Shown here: piece by piece, positions 20,437 through 30,535 of the stretch
Layout: each line of letters starts with the position of its first letter
How positions within the stretch are numbered: position 1 is the first letter of the stretch
Origin: Pseudohoeflea suaedae
GTDB lineage: Bacteria; Pseudomonadota; Alphaproteobacteria; Rhizobiales; Rhizobiaceae
Assembly (NCBI RefSeq): GCF_004354915.1
Contig: NZ_SMSI01000001.1
Coordinates: forward strand, 496,001-560,000
Length of the DNA: 64,000 bases
Direction: 5' to 3'
The notes under the pieces: generated by a model
Seen by the model: the letters and a program-made list of their open reading frames with translations, nothing else
The model's database searches: none
Told to the model about the DNA's origin: nothing
Program-made: the position numbers and the translations under genes

Positions 20437-20945
20437 GCAAGCCAGCCATCGATTGCGTCGGCACCGTGGAAGCGGGCAGCTGGCCCGGCGAGGACGAGGC
20501 AGTTGCGACCGCCCAGTCCATACTCGAGGTTGCGGCCGGCTATCTTCATGCCCATGAGAGCCAGCCCTTTCCGGCCGAGCCGGTGGAAGTCTCGCTTCTC
20601 TTCACCGATGACGGGCCGATGGCCGAGATCAACGGCCAGTGGCGCGGCAAGGAAAAGCCGACCAACGTGCTGTCCTTTCCGGCCTTCCCGATCGTGCCCG
20701 GCGACACGCCCGGCGCGGTCCTCGGTGACATCGTGCTGGCGCGCAGCACCATCGAGCGCGAAGCGGCCGACCTTGCCAAACCCGTCGACCACCACGTTTC
20801 CCATCTTCTGGTGCACGGATTTCTTCATCTTTTCGGCTATGACCACATTGATGCCGAAGACGCGCGCGAGATGGAGACGCTTGAGACTCGCATTTTGGCC
20901 GAACTTGGCTTATCTGACCCTTATGGCGGTACGGATCCGCTTTGA
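20433..20945 (+). CDS. ybeY: Endoribonuclease YbeY (16S rRNA maturation)
   Basis: A 170-residue metal-dependent endoribonuclease for 16S rRNA 3' processing and ribosome quality control. The zinc ligands are in HGFLHLFGYDH (His128, His132, His138). ATGA overlap with phoH indicates coupled translation, and the gene leads into a CorC/TlyC-type gene 12 bases later, the usual alphaproteobacterial order. Confidence 0.96.
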   Translation: MSKPAIDCVGTVEAGSWPGEDEAVATAQSILEVAAGYLHAHESQPFPAEPVEVSLLFTDDGPMAEINGQWRGKEKPTNVLSFPAFPIVPGDTPGAVLGDIVLARSTIEREAADLAKPVDHHVSHLLVHGFLHLFGYDHIDAEDAREMETLETRILAELGLSDPYGGTDPL

Positions 20946-20957
20946 CACGATTGAGCT

Positions 20958-22097
20958 ATGACCAACGTTGATTCACCGGCGGAAAGCGCCGGCCACGCCG
21001 CGGACAATCCGGGGCATTCACAAGACGAAGCCGACAGTAGCGGCCAACCCGGCCGATCTTTGACCGCCGGGGGCGAGCGCGCACCCGGCTTCTGGCAGCG
21101 CCTGAAGCGCGTCTTCTTCCCGCCTTCCGATGGCGAATCCCTGCGCGAGAACCTTACCGACGCGCTGCAGACCGGCGGTGACCTGCACGAGGCGTTCAGC
21201 CCCGGCGAACGCGCGATGCTCAACAACATCCTGCTTCTGCGCGAGGTCCGCATCGACGACATCATGGTGCCGCGCGCCGACATCGAGGCGATCGACGATT
21301 CCACCACGATCGGCGCGATGCTGCAGTTCTTCGAGGAATCGGGTCATTCGCGCATGCCGGTCTTCTCCGAGACGCTCGACGATCCGCGTGGCATGATCCA
21401 CATCCGCGACGTTCTCGCCTGGATTGCCAAACAGTCGCGGCCCAAGCGTCGCTCGACGAGATCCAACGGCAACGGAAACGGCAATGGCAACGGTCCCGCG
21501 TCGCGCAAGCCCGCGTCCACCGAGACGCTGGACCTCGCCCGGGTCGATCTTACCAAGACGCTCCGGGAGTCAGGCCTGATCCGCAGGGTTCTCTTCGTCC
21601 CGGCCTCGATGCTGGCATCCGATCTCATGCAGCACATGCAGGCGACACGCATCCAGATGGCGCTCGTGATCGACGAGTATGGCGGCACCGACGGTCTCGT
21701 CTCGCTCGAGGATATCGTCGAGATGGTCGTTGGCGACATCGCCGACGAGCACGATCTCGACGAGGAGATCATGATAAAGCGCTCGGGTGAGGACATCTGG
21801 CTTGCCGACGCGAAAGCCGAACTCGACGATCTGGTCGAGGAGATCGGCGCCGACTTCGATGTCGCCGAACAGAGCGAGGACGTCGATACGCTCGGCGGTC
21901 TCATCTTCTCGGAGCTCGGACGCGTTCCGGCCCGTGGCGAGGTGGTGCAGGCGGTTCCCGGGTTCGAATTCCAGGTGCTCGACGCCGATCCGCGCCGCAT
22001 CAAGCGCGTCAGGATCGTCCGCGGTCGCCCCGCCGCGCGTCGTAGGGTGACGAGACCGGAAGCGGCGGCTGAAAAGAGCGTCGCCGGCGGCGAGTAA
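20958..22097 (+). CDS. CorC/TlyC-type hemolysin-family protein with tandem CBS domains
   Basis: A 379-residue soluble protein with two CBS domains (about residues 95-245) and a C-terminal CorC/HlyC transporter-associated domain (about 270-350). Relatives include CorC of magnesium/cobalt efflux and TlyC. Unlike most, it has a low-complexity Asn/Gly insertion (about residues 170-178) between the CBS halves and an acidic, disordered N-terminus. Its place after ybeY and before lnt is conserved in rhizobia. A true hemolysin role is not implied. Confidence 0.88.
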   Translation: MTNVDSPAESAGHAADNPGHSQDEADSSGQPGRSLTAGGERAPGFWQRLKRVFFPPSDGESLRENLTDALQTGGDLHEAFSPGERAMLNNILLLREVRIDDIMVPRADIEAIDDSTTIGAMLQFFEESGHSRMPVFSETLDDPRGMIHIRDVLAWIAKQSRPKRRSTRSNGNGNGNGNGPASRKPASTETLDLARVDLTKTLRESGLIRRVLFVPASMLASDLMQHMQATRIQMALVIDEYGGTDGLVSLEDIVEMVVGDIADEHDLDEEIMIKRSGEDIWLADAKAELDDLVEEIGADFDVAEQSEDVDTLGGLIFSELGRVPARGEVVQAVPGFEFQVLDADPRRIKRVRIVRGRPAARRRVTRPEAAAEKSVAGGE

Positions 22098-22194
22098 CGC
22101 CGTGATGCTTTCAGCCACTTACAACGGGCTCGATTTCTGAAAGACTGCGGCAACTGATTCGATCCCCGCGGGGCGGCGACGGGAATAAGCGGCT

Positions 22195-23784
22195 TTGGAA
22201 CGTCTGGCAGAAAAAATCATGCTCACATGGGGCTGGCGTCGCATGGCGCTCGCCTTTCTCGCAGGGCTCGTTTCCGTACTGGCATTGTCGCCGGTCAATT
22301 TCTTTCCGGCGATGTTCATCTCGCTGCCGGTGCTGGTCTGGCTGATCGACGGCGCAAGCGGCGCGGCCAATGCAGGCCTGGCAGGCCGCCTCAGGCCTGC
22401 TTTCGCCACCGGCTGGTCGTTCGGCTTCGGGTATTTCGTCGGCGGTTTGTGGTGGCTCGGTGCCGCCCTTCTCGTCGAGGCGGATGCTTTTGCCTGGGCC
22501 CTTCCGCTCGCGGTGCTGGGTCTGCCGGCCTTGCTTGCGATCTTCTATGGCCTGGCCGCAGCGCTCGCCCGGCTCTTCTGGTCGGACGGTTTCGGCCGCA
22601 TTGCCATTCTTGCCGCCGCCTTCGGGTTGATCGAGTTCGCGCGCGAATTCCTGCTGTCCGGCTTTCCCTGGAACGCCCTCGGCATGACGCTGATGCCGAC
22701 GCCGCTGATGATGCAGCCGGCGGCGCTCGTCGGTCTCGACGGAATGACGGTTTTAGCCATCTACATCTTTGCGTCCCCGGCTCTGCTTGCCACACGGCGC
22801 GGCGCCTTGCCCGGCATCGTTCTCGGTGTGCTTCTCTTTGCCGGCTGCCTCGGCTTCAGCTGGTGGCACATGCGCACAGCGCCAGGCGTAAACGAGGACG
22901 CGCCGGTTTTCCGCATCGTGCAGCCGAACATCGATCAGGCCGCCAAGTGGCAGCCCGGCGACCGTGAAGCGATTTTCGACGAGCTCCTGCGGCTCACAGC
23001 GCTCCCGCCGGAGCCTGGACTGACGCGTCCGGATATCGTCATCTGGCCTGAAACGGCCGTGCCGTTCCTGCTGACCGACAATCCGGGAGCGCTCGCCCGC
23101 ATTGCCGATACGCTCAAGACGGGCCAGACGCTGCTCGCCGGCGCAGTCCGGGTCGAAAACGGACTGACAGGGTCAGGCGACCGCTATTACAACTCGATCT
23201 ACATGATCAACGACAATGGTGAGCTCGTCGGAGCGGTCGACAAGGCTCATCTGGTGCCGTTCGGCGAGTATCTCCCCTTCGAGGGACTGCTCAAAAATTT
23301 CGGACTGGAAACGATCGCGCAGAGTTTCGGAGGCTTCAGTGCGGCCCAGACACGCAATTTTTTGCAGCTTCCTGTGGGTATCGCAGCTGTTCCGCTTATT
23401 TGTTACGAGGCTATTTTCCCGTCCTTGTCGGAAATCGACGGCAAGCGGGGCGGTCTTCTGCTGAACCTCACCAATGACGGATGGTTCGGCCATACGCCGG
23501 GACCATACCAGCATTTTCAGCAGGCCCGGATCCGTGCAGTGGAGGCCGGTTTACCCCTGATACGTGCGGCAAATAGTGGCATTTCAGGGGTTTTTGACCC
23601 GTTCGGGCGGACCGTCCGGCTCCTGCCGCTGGGCACGAAAGGCAATATAGATTTTCACCTTCCAGCCCCGCTGACGCAGGGAAATACTTACAAAAACCGG
23701 CAGCTGGGCTTCGCTGCGATATTCACCATAATGGTGTTATTGGGTTTTATTTCCCGTAAAAGTCTACATAACGGACGAGATTGA
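22195..23784 (+). CDS. lnt: Apolipoprotein N-acyltransferase
   Basis: A 529-residue inner-membrane enzyme that adds the third acyl chain to lipoproteins. About six N-terminal membrane segments precede a periplasmic carbon-nitrogen hydrolase domain with the catalytic triad Glu286 (WPETAVPF), Lys350 (DKAHLVPFGEY) and Cys403 (ICYEAIFP); a last membrane helix closes the protein. The start is TTG at 22195, giving MERLAEKIM, the usual rhizobial N-terminus. The next gene is praR. Confidence 0.95.
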   Translation: MERLAEKIMLTWGWRRMALAFLAGLVSVLALSPVNFFPAMFISLPVLVWLIDGASGAANAGLAGRLRPAFATGWSFGFGYFVGGLWWLGAALLVEADAFAWALPLAVLGLPALLAIFYGLAAALARLFWSDGFGRIAILAAAFGLIEFAREFLLSGFPWNALGMTLMPTPLMMQPAALVGLDGMTVLAIYIFASPALLATRRGALPGIVLGVLLFAGCLGFSWWHMRTAPGVNEDAPVFRIVQPNIDQAAKWQPGDREAIFDELLRLTALPPEPGLTRPDIVIWPETAVPFLLTDNPGALARIADTLKTGQTLLAGAVRVENGLTGSGDRYYNSIYMINDNGELVGAVDKAHLVPFGEYLPFEGLLKNFGLETIAQSFGGFSAAQTRNFLQLPVGIAAVPLICYEAIFPSLSEIDGKRGGLLLNLTNDGWFGHTPGPYQHFQQARIRAVEAGLPLIRAANSGISGVFDPFGRTVRLLPLGTKGNIDFHLPAPLTQGNTYKNRQLGFAAIFTIMVLLGFISRKSLHNGRD

Positions 23785-23933
23785 CGCAAAACCCCTGAAA
23801 TTGCATAGTCCACGCGTCAACCCGCGTCCCGTGCACCGAACATCCAAATTGTGGGGGGTCTTCGGACATTGTTTGCTCGGATTATGGGGCAGTCTTACCA
23901 CTGAGCCTTATGGGCTCTTTGCAGGATACTGTA

Positions 23934-24353
23934 ATGATCGAGAACAAGAAGAAGCCAAACCCGATCGACGTTCATGTCGGAAGTCGGGTTCGGTTGAGGC
24001 GTACCATGCTGGGTATGAGCCAGGAGAAGCTTGGGGAAGCTCTTGGCATCACTTTCCAGCAAATACAGAAATACGAGAAGGGCACGAACCGCGTCGGCGC
24101 AAGCCGTCTGCAGAACATTTCGACCATTCTCAATGTGCCGGTTTCCTTTTTCTTTGAGGATGCGCCGGCTGACGTTGCCGGTGGACAGCCCGGCATGGCT
24201 GAAGCAAACTCTTCCAACTACGTCGTCGACTTCCTGTCGTCGTCGGAAGGCCTTCAGCTCAATCGTTCCTTCGTCAAGATTACTGACCCGAAGGTCCGCC
24301 GCAAGATCGTTGATCTCGTCAAGGTACTCGCCGCCGAAGACGACACCGAGTGA
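23934..24353 (+). CDS. praR: XRE-family regulator, PraR-like
   Basis: A 139-residue DNA-binding protein. The helix-turn-helix spans about residues 13-70 (SRVRLRRTMLGMSQEKLG, then GITFQQIQKYEKGTNRVGAS). The sequence and the position between lnt and metK match rhizobial PraR, described as a repressor affecting biofilm, attachment and quorum-related genes. ATG 23934 follows AGGA with fair spacing; the in-frame start at 23910 adds eight unlikely residues. Its targets cannot be read from this window. Confidence 0.85.
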   Translation: MIENKKKPNPIDVHVGSRVRLRRTMLGMSQEKLGEALGITFQQIQKYEKGTNRVGASRLQNISTILNVPVSFFFEDAPADVAGGQPGMAEANSSNYVVDFLSSSEGLQLNRSFVKITDPKVRRKIVDLVKVLAAEDDTE

Positions 24354-24384
24354 TTTGACGCCGGCTCTCGGCGTCAATCGAAAC

Positions 24385-24464
24385 AACGCCACTGGCAACA
24401 CGATGACCCCGGGCGGCCATGCCGCATCAGGGTAACGGGTTTGCCGGTGGCGTTTTTCTTTTTC
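24385..24464 (+). terminator. Long-armed hairpin with T-rich tail between praR and metK
   Basis: Arms at 24385-24398 (AACGCCACTGGCAA) and 24441-24454 (TTGCCGGTGGCGTT) form a 14-bp stem with one G-U pair, followed by TTTCTTTTT. The 42-base loop contains a second hairpin, GCGGC-CAT-GCCGC (24413-24425). It looks like a branched intrinsic terminator of praR. The large structured loop would also fit the end of a small RNA, but that is speculative. Confidence 0.6.
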
Positions 24465-24555
24465 GCGACCTCCGCGCGGGTTTCCCGGTATCCGTGCGTG
24501 GCCTCTTTCTCCTTAAAAATAACCCACATCAACATATCTTTATATCGTTGTGACC

Positions 24556-24584
24556 TTGTCAGTCTTTCCGGGTTTCTCTAAACA
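24556..24584 (+). promoter_or_regulatory. Candidate metK promoter
   Basis: TTGTCA (24556-24561), a 17-base spacer and TAAACA (24579-24584) make a plausible sigma70-type promoter. A start site near 24591 would leave a leader of about 26 bases before the metK ATG, too short for a riboswitch. Confidence 0.5.
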
Positions 24585-24616
24585 GGCTCGTACAAATTGG
24601 CAGGATGGAGCCCGGC

Positions 24617-25864
<1,248 letters not shown>

Positions 25865-25895
25865 CGGCAGGCGGCCTGAAGACCGGCAGACGAAG

Positions 25896-26597
25896 ATGAC
25901 CGAACAACGCCGCAGCCGTGCGACGGAAGCCTTCTGGGGGCGCCGTCGCGGCAAGTCGCTGAAACCCGCGCAGGCCGAAGCGCTCGATACGGTCGCGCGC
26001 GCGCGCATGCTTGACCTGTCCGAGCCGGCGCCTTCACGTCTTGCCGATCTCTTTCCGCACGCGCCGGAGACGATCCATCTGGAAATCGGCTTCGGCGGCG
26101 GCGAGCACCTGGCCCACCATGCCCGCTCGCGCCCGGAAACCGGCTTTATCGGCGTAGAGCCCTTCGTCAATTCCATGGCAAAACTCGCCGCGGTGATCGA
26201 TGACGAGGGAATGGAGAATATCCGCCTCTATGACGATGACGCCACCCGGCTGCTCGACTGGCTGCCGGAGGCCTCACTCGACGGTATAGACCTGTTCTAT
26301 CCCGATCCCTGGCCGAAGAAGAAGCACTGGAAGCGCCGCTTCGTCTCCGACGTCAATCTCGATCGCTTCGCGCGTGTTCTCAAGCCGGGCGCCACATTTC
26401 GTTTCGCCTCGGATATCGATACCTATGTGAACTGGACCCTGCTGCACGTCGCGCGCCATGACCTGTTCTCCTGGCAGGCTGGCAAAGCTGAGGACTGGCA
26501 CAGTCCCTGGCAGGGATGGCCGGGCACCCGGTATGAAGCGAAGGCCTTCAGGGAGGGGCGCACGCCGGCATATTTGACGTTTGCCCGCGCGCCGTAA
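25896..26597 (+). CDS. trmB: tRNA (guanine-N7-)-methyltransferase
   Basis: A 233-residue SAM-dependent methyltransferase making m7G46 in tRNA. The SAM-binding motif [15 protein letters not shown] and the catalytic-site region [18 protein letters not shown] are characteristic of TrmB. It follows metK closely. In other rhizobia the rimP-nusA cluster follows soon after; here about 8 kb of other genes intervene. Confidence 0.95.
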   Translation: MTEQRRSRATEAFWGRRRGKSLKPAQAEALDTVARARMLDLSEPAPSRLADLFPHAPETIHLEIGFGGGEHLAHHARSRPETGFIGVEPFVNSMAKLAAVIDDEGMENIRLYDDDATRLLDWLPEASLDGIDLFYPDPWPKKKHWKRRFVSDVNLDRFARVLKPGATFRFASDIDTYVNWTLLHVARHDLFSWQAGKAEDWHSPWQGWPGTRYEAKAFREGRTPAYLTFARAP

Positions 26598-26928
26598 GCC
26601 GGCGAAGCATTCCGGGCCGCGTCGGGGGCTTCCAGACAGGAACCCTTGCGGATCGTCTCTCCTATGCGCAGTTTCCAGTAAAATGGTTAGGTAGAATTAC
26701 GCCGATTGCATTGTCGGATCAGGAATGCAATTTCTGATGTTTATTGCGACATACATGCTCCCTGCATAAGGCGGGCGGGTATGTCTTTTTTAAGCGACAG
26801 ACACAATCTGCTGCCGAGAATCCGACAAAACGCCATTTTTCAAATGCATCTTGTGCAATGCGGCGTTTGTGGATTTATTGGCGGCTCGGTGCGGCGGCAT
26901 CGTCAGGTTGGTGGAGGTTTCCCCTCAT
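26598..26928. other. Non-coding stretch upstream of bphP with an inverted repeat
   Basis: No credible gene lies in these 331 bases. The clearest element is a perfect inverted repeat, ATTGCATT (26705-26712) and AATGCAAT (26724-26731), separated by 11 bases. Shorter ATGC/GCAT symmetry follows around 26755-26768. These sit about 200 bases before the bphP start and could bind a regulator. I found no convincing promoter hexamers. Confidence 0.4.
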
Positions 26929-29547
26929 ATGAATGTAACATCGGCGCCCGGTGGCGCTGTTGATCTGAGCAATTGTGACCGCGAGCCAATCCACCTCCTG
27001 GGGCGTGTCCAGGAATTCGGTTTTCTCGTCGCCACGACCTCGGACTGGATGATCAGTGACATTTCCGAGAATGCCGGTGACTTCATAAGCCGCCAACCGG
27101 AAGAGCTGCTCGGCGAGCACATTTCCTCGTTGCTCGCGCCCGATGTCATCCACACGCTCAGAAACAGGCTTCAAAATCTTCGCGACGGCAGTCTGCCGGA
27201 CGTGGTGAGCAACATGCCGCTTGCGCAGGTTGGAGCCGCCGGGAGGTTTGACATCAGCGTCCATATTTCCGGATCGAAGATCGTTCTGGAATTCGAGCCT
27301 CACGAGGATCTTACCGAGGCCGGGCGGACGATCGCCGACGTGCAGCAGGCCATCCAGCGGATCTCGCAGATGGAGAGCGTCGAGCAGATCCTCAAATATG
27401 CGACCCGATTCGTTGCGGCGCTGACCGACTTCGACCGGGTGATGGGCTATGTCTTCCGTTCCGACGGCTCCGGCGAGGTTCTGGCCGAAGCCCATTCGCC
27501 GGGCATGGAGCCGTTTCTCGGCTTGCGCTATCCGGCGACCGATATTCCGGCCCAGGCGCGGGCGCTCTACATCCGCAATCCGGTTCGCTCGATCGGCAAC
27601 ACGGCCAATATCGGGGCCGATATTCTGCCTCGCCCCACGCGGGCGGAAGAGTATCTCGATCTGTCGAATGCCGTGTTGCGCAGCGTTTCGCCGATCCATC
27701 TCGAATATCTGCAGAACATGCGCGTCGGCGCCTCGCTGTCGATCTCGCTGATCGTCGACGGCAAGCTTTGGGGGCTGCTGGCCTGCCATCACAATGAGCC
27801 CAAGCATCTTCCGCAGGTCTTCCGAAACTCGCTGGTCCTCTTCGGGCAGATGCTGTCGCTGCTGATTGCCGGTAAGCTGAACGCGGATGACAGGGCGTAT
27901 CACGTCCAGGCCAACGAATTGATCAATTCGTTCTCCCGCTCGGCAGCGACCAGCGGGGAAGTGGCGCAGACACTCATCGACCGCTCGGAACTCGCCATGA
28001 AGCTGATGTCGGCGGACGGAATGGCGGTCGCAAGCCATGGCCAGCTGGCCGTGCATGGCCGCACGCCGCGGGAAGAGGCCATCCAGGCGATCATCAAGCG
28101 CCTTAACATCCTGCCGCCGGGCAAGGTCTTCGCGACGAGCGAGCTGGGCTCGCTCTCTCCGGACTTCCGAAAATTTGCCGACGATGCCGCCGGCATGTTG
28201 TCGATTCCGATTTCCAAGGCGCCGCGCGACTACATTCTCTTTTTCCGCGGTGAGGTGCTCAAGAAGGTCAAATGGGCGGGCAATCCGGAAAAACCCGCCA
28301 CATTCGGCCCGAACGGTGCCCGCCTCACCCCGCGCAAGAGCTTCGAGAGCTGGCAGTCGATCGTCGAAGGCCAGTCGGAAGAATGGCAGCAGGCCGAGAT
28401 TTCGGCGGCCGAGCAGTTCCGCGTGACCGTGCTCGAGGTCGTGCTCCGCATGGCCGAGGAAACCGCTGCGGAGCGCCGGAAGGCCTCGGAAAAGCAGGAA
28501 CTGCTGATTGCCGAACTCAATCATCGCGTCCGCAATATTCTCGGTCTTGTGCGCAGCCTGATCGTCCAGACCTCGACGAATGCCGTTTCGACCACGGAAT
28601 TCGCTGCCGAATTGGAAAGCCGCGTGCACTCACTTGCCCGCGCCCATGATCAGATCACCCGCCACAACTGGTCCGCGGCTTCCTTGCGCGGGTTGCTGTC
28701 GACAGAGGCGGAAGCCTATCTTCTCGAAAAGGCCGACCGTATTCAGGTCAACGGCGACGACATCTTTCTCGTGCCGGCCGCCTATTCGACGGTGGCGCTC
28801 GTGCTTCACGAAATGATGACCAATTCGGCGAAATACGGCGCCTTGTCCGATTCCGGAGGAACGGTGAGTGTCGAGGTGAAGTTGCAGAAGGATGGTTCGG
28901 TGGATCTCCTCTGGGAGGAAACCGGCGGTCCAACGGTCAAGGCCCCGACACGGCGTGGCTTTGGAACCACGATCATCGAGCGGTCCATTCCCTTCGAGCT
29001 CGCTGGCCGCGCCGATGTCGATTACGACCCGTCCGGCGTGAAGGCGCGCTTCTGGTTGCCTCACGACCACGTTCGTCGGGAGGGAATGACAGCCGAAAGC
29101 CAGAAATCAACTGCAGCTTCCCGTCTCGACCAGCCTCCCGGCTCGCGTTCGGCCACAATTGCCGGCGACGCCGAGGGATGGTTTCCGAAATCGATCCTGC
29201 TTGTCGAAGACAACCTCATCATCGCCATGGACACCGAGAAGGTGCTTCTCGAACTCGGCGCGGACCGGGTCGCGACCTGCGCGCATGAGAGTGAGGCATT
29301 TGCCGAGATCAGGAAGTCGCAGCCCGATTTCGCCATTCTCGATATCAATCTCGGCTCGCATACGAGCGTGAAAGTCGCTGAGCAGCTTGGTAAGCTCGGC
29401 GTGCCTTTCGTATTTGCGTCGGGTTATGGAGATGCCAAGCCGCTCGCGGGAATGCCGGAGGACGTCTATGTCCTGTCCAAGCCCTACGACAAGCAGGGCC
29501 TGGAAAAGGCGGTCTACTCGGCCTTCAGCTCAGGCGCTGCCCTGTAG
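26929..29547 (+). CDS. bphP: Bacteriophytochrome HWE histidine kinase with C-terminal receiver
   Basis: An 872-residue red/far-red photoreceptor, PAS-GAF-PHY-HWE kinase-REC. The biliverdin-binding cysteine is Cys16 in SNCDREPIHL. The GAF pocket keeps Asp205 (RYPATDIPAQARALY; usual Ser is Thr) and His257 (SPIHLEYLQNM); the PHY tongue has PRKSFESW. The kinase has its phospho-accepting His532 in LNHRVRNILGLV and the W-x-E signature (LLWEETGGP). The receiver has Asp805 in FAILDINLG and a conserved SKPY lysine. This layout matches Agrobacterium Agp2-type phytochromes. ATG 26929 has GGAGG upstream. The 3' end overlaps the convergent response regulator by 18 bases. Confidence 0.95.
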   Translation: MNVTSAPGGAVDLSNCDREPIHLLGRVQEFGFLVATTSDWMISDISENAGDFISRQPEELLGEHISSLLAPDVIHTLRNRLQNLRDGSLPDVVSNMPLAQVGAAGRFDISVHISGSKIVLEFEPHEDLTEAGRTIADVQQAIQRISQMESVEQILKYATRFVAALTDFDRVMGYVFRSDGSGEVLAEAHSPGMEPFLGLRYPATDIPAQARALYIRNPVRSIGNTANIGADILPRPTRAEEYLDLSNAVLRSVSPIHLEYLQNMRVGASLSISLIVDGKLWGLLACHHNEPKHLPQVFRNSLVLFGQMLSLLIAGKLNADDRAYHVQANELINSFSRSAATSGEVAQTLIDRSELAMKLMSADGMAVASHGQLAVHGRTPREEAIQAIIKRLNILPPGKVFATSELGSLSPDFRKFADDAAGMLSIPISKAPRDYILFFRGEVLKKVKWAGNPEKPATFGPNGARLTPRKSFESWQSIVEGQSEEWQQAEISAAEQFRVTVLEVVLRMAEETAAERRKASEKQELLIAELNHRVRNILGLVRSLIVQTSTNAVSTTEFAAELESRVHSLARAHDQITRHNWSAASLRGLLSTEAEAYLLEKADRIQVNGDDIFLVPAAYSTVALVLHEMMTNSAKYGALSDSGGTVSVEVKLQKDGSVDLLWEETGGPTVKAPTRRGFGTTIIERSIPFELAGRADVDYDPSGVKARFWLPHDHVRREGMTAESQKSTAASRLDQPPGSRSATIAGDAEGWFPKSILLVEDNLIIAMDTEKVLLELGADRVATCAHESEAFAEIRKSQPDFAILDINLGSHTSVKVAEQLGKLGVPFVFASGYGDAKPLAGMPEDVYVLSKPYDKQGLEKAVYSAFSSGAAL

Positions 29548-29886
29548 GACCTTGTGCGCGATATCGGCATAATTGGCGGGTTTGGTGAAGATCGCCGGCT
29601 CGAGGCCGCTCTCGGCCCTGATCTGGCGCGGGTCGTGGCCGCTGATGAAACAATAGGGCAGTCCCGCGGCTTCAAGCCGCTTGGCGATCGCAACGCTGCT
29701 TTCACGGCCGAGATTGAAATCGAGCAGCGCGGCATCGAGCGACATGCTCTCGATGTAGCGCAGGGCCGACTTGCAATCATGGGCTATGATGCAGTCCATG
29801 CCGAGGTTTTCGATCGTGTCGGCTGCATCCAGCGCGATGAACGGGTCGTCCTCGACAATCAGAATGGTTTTCGAAACGTGTGTCAT
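29530..29886 (-). CDS. Single-domain response regulator
   Basis: A 118-residue stand-alone receiver domain. TILIVEDDPFIALDA gives the acidic pair, AALLDFNLG the phosphorylated aspartate, and FTKPA the conserved lysine. There is no output domain. It is on the opposite strand between bphP and bphO and overlaps the end of bphP tail to tail, so it probably acts as phosphate sink or relay for the phytochrome or another HWE kinase; this is inference from position. Confidence 0.88.
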   Translation of the reverse strand: MTHVSKTILIVEDDPFIALDAADTIENLGMDCIIAHDCKSALRYIESMSLDAALLDFNLGRESSVAIAKRLEAAGLPYCFISGHDPRQIRAESGLEPAIFTKPANYADIAHKVLQGSA

Positions 29887-29971
29887 GAAATGAGAATGCT
29901 CATCCGGCCAAAGAGTTTCACATGCTCTATCATTAAGTTTTTATGGTGAATAAACCCTTAGCGGAATTATT

Positions 29972-30535
29972 GTGGAAATGTATGTGCAGTTGCTTGAGAG
30001 ATTGAGGGCGGAGACGGCGGAAGCTCATGATGAGCTCGACAGTGCCCATGACGGCGGGGCGTTTGCGGGGCTTGCTGCCTATGGCCGCTTTCTCGAGGCG
30101 CAGGCGCGCATTTTTCCCGTCGCGGAAGCGGCTCTTGCCGCCTCCGGGGAGTACCGAACCCTGCCTGACTGGGACCGCCGCTTCCGAGCCGATGCGTTGA
30201 TTGCCGACCTCGCGACGCTCGGCATTGCACCTCCGCAGTCCATGCCGTTCGAGCTGCAAGATCGCCCGGGGGCGGCGACCGGTCTCGCCTATGTCCTCGA
30301 AGGCTCGCGGCTGGGCGGCAAGCTGATAGCCCGCAAGCTCGCGCAGGCAGGACTTCACGACGCGCCGACCTCCTTCATCGCCCATGGAGCGGATCAACGT
30401 TTCTGGCAATCGTTCACGGCCTGGCTTGCAAACCGTCATCCCGACGAGGCCTTTGGCGATGCGGCGGTGGCATCGGCGCGCACGGCATTCGCCCTGTTTC
30501 TCGAAGCCACCCGGCGCGAGCCGGAGTGCCATTAG
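29972..30535 (+). CDS. bphO: Heme oxygenase (biliverdin-producing), BphO-like
   Basis: A 187-residue helical protein of the bacterial heme-oxygenase family. The proximal heme ligand is probably His19 in ETAEAHDELD, and VLEGSRLGGKLIARKL matches the distal-helix region. Heme oxygenase opens heme to biliverdin IXalpha, which is the phytochrome chromophore, so bphP and bphO form a functional set. The GTG at 29972 and the ATG at 29978 are alternative starts, neither with a strong Shine-Dalgarno. It is divergent from the single-domain regulator. Confidence 0.88.
   Translation: MEMYVQLLERLRAETAEAHDELDSAHDGGAFAGLAAYGRFLEAQARIFPVAEAALAASGEYRTLPDWDRRFRADALIADLATLGIAPPQSMPFELQDRPGAATGLAYVLEGSRLGGKLIARKLAQAGLHDAPTSFIAHGADQRFWQSFTAWLANRHPDEAFGDAAVASARTAFALFLEATRREPECH

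Noticed and set aside
24465-24616. SAM riboswitch in front of metK
   Set aside because: A good promoter candidate sits only about 26 bases before the start site-to-ATG interval, leaving no room for SAM-II or SAM/SAH aptamers, and I could not match their pseudoknot cores by eye. A covariance-model search would confirm.
26639-26670. General-stress (EcfG-type) promoter before bphP
   Set aside because: GGAAC is present at 26639, but no GTT-type -10 follows at 16-17 bases.
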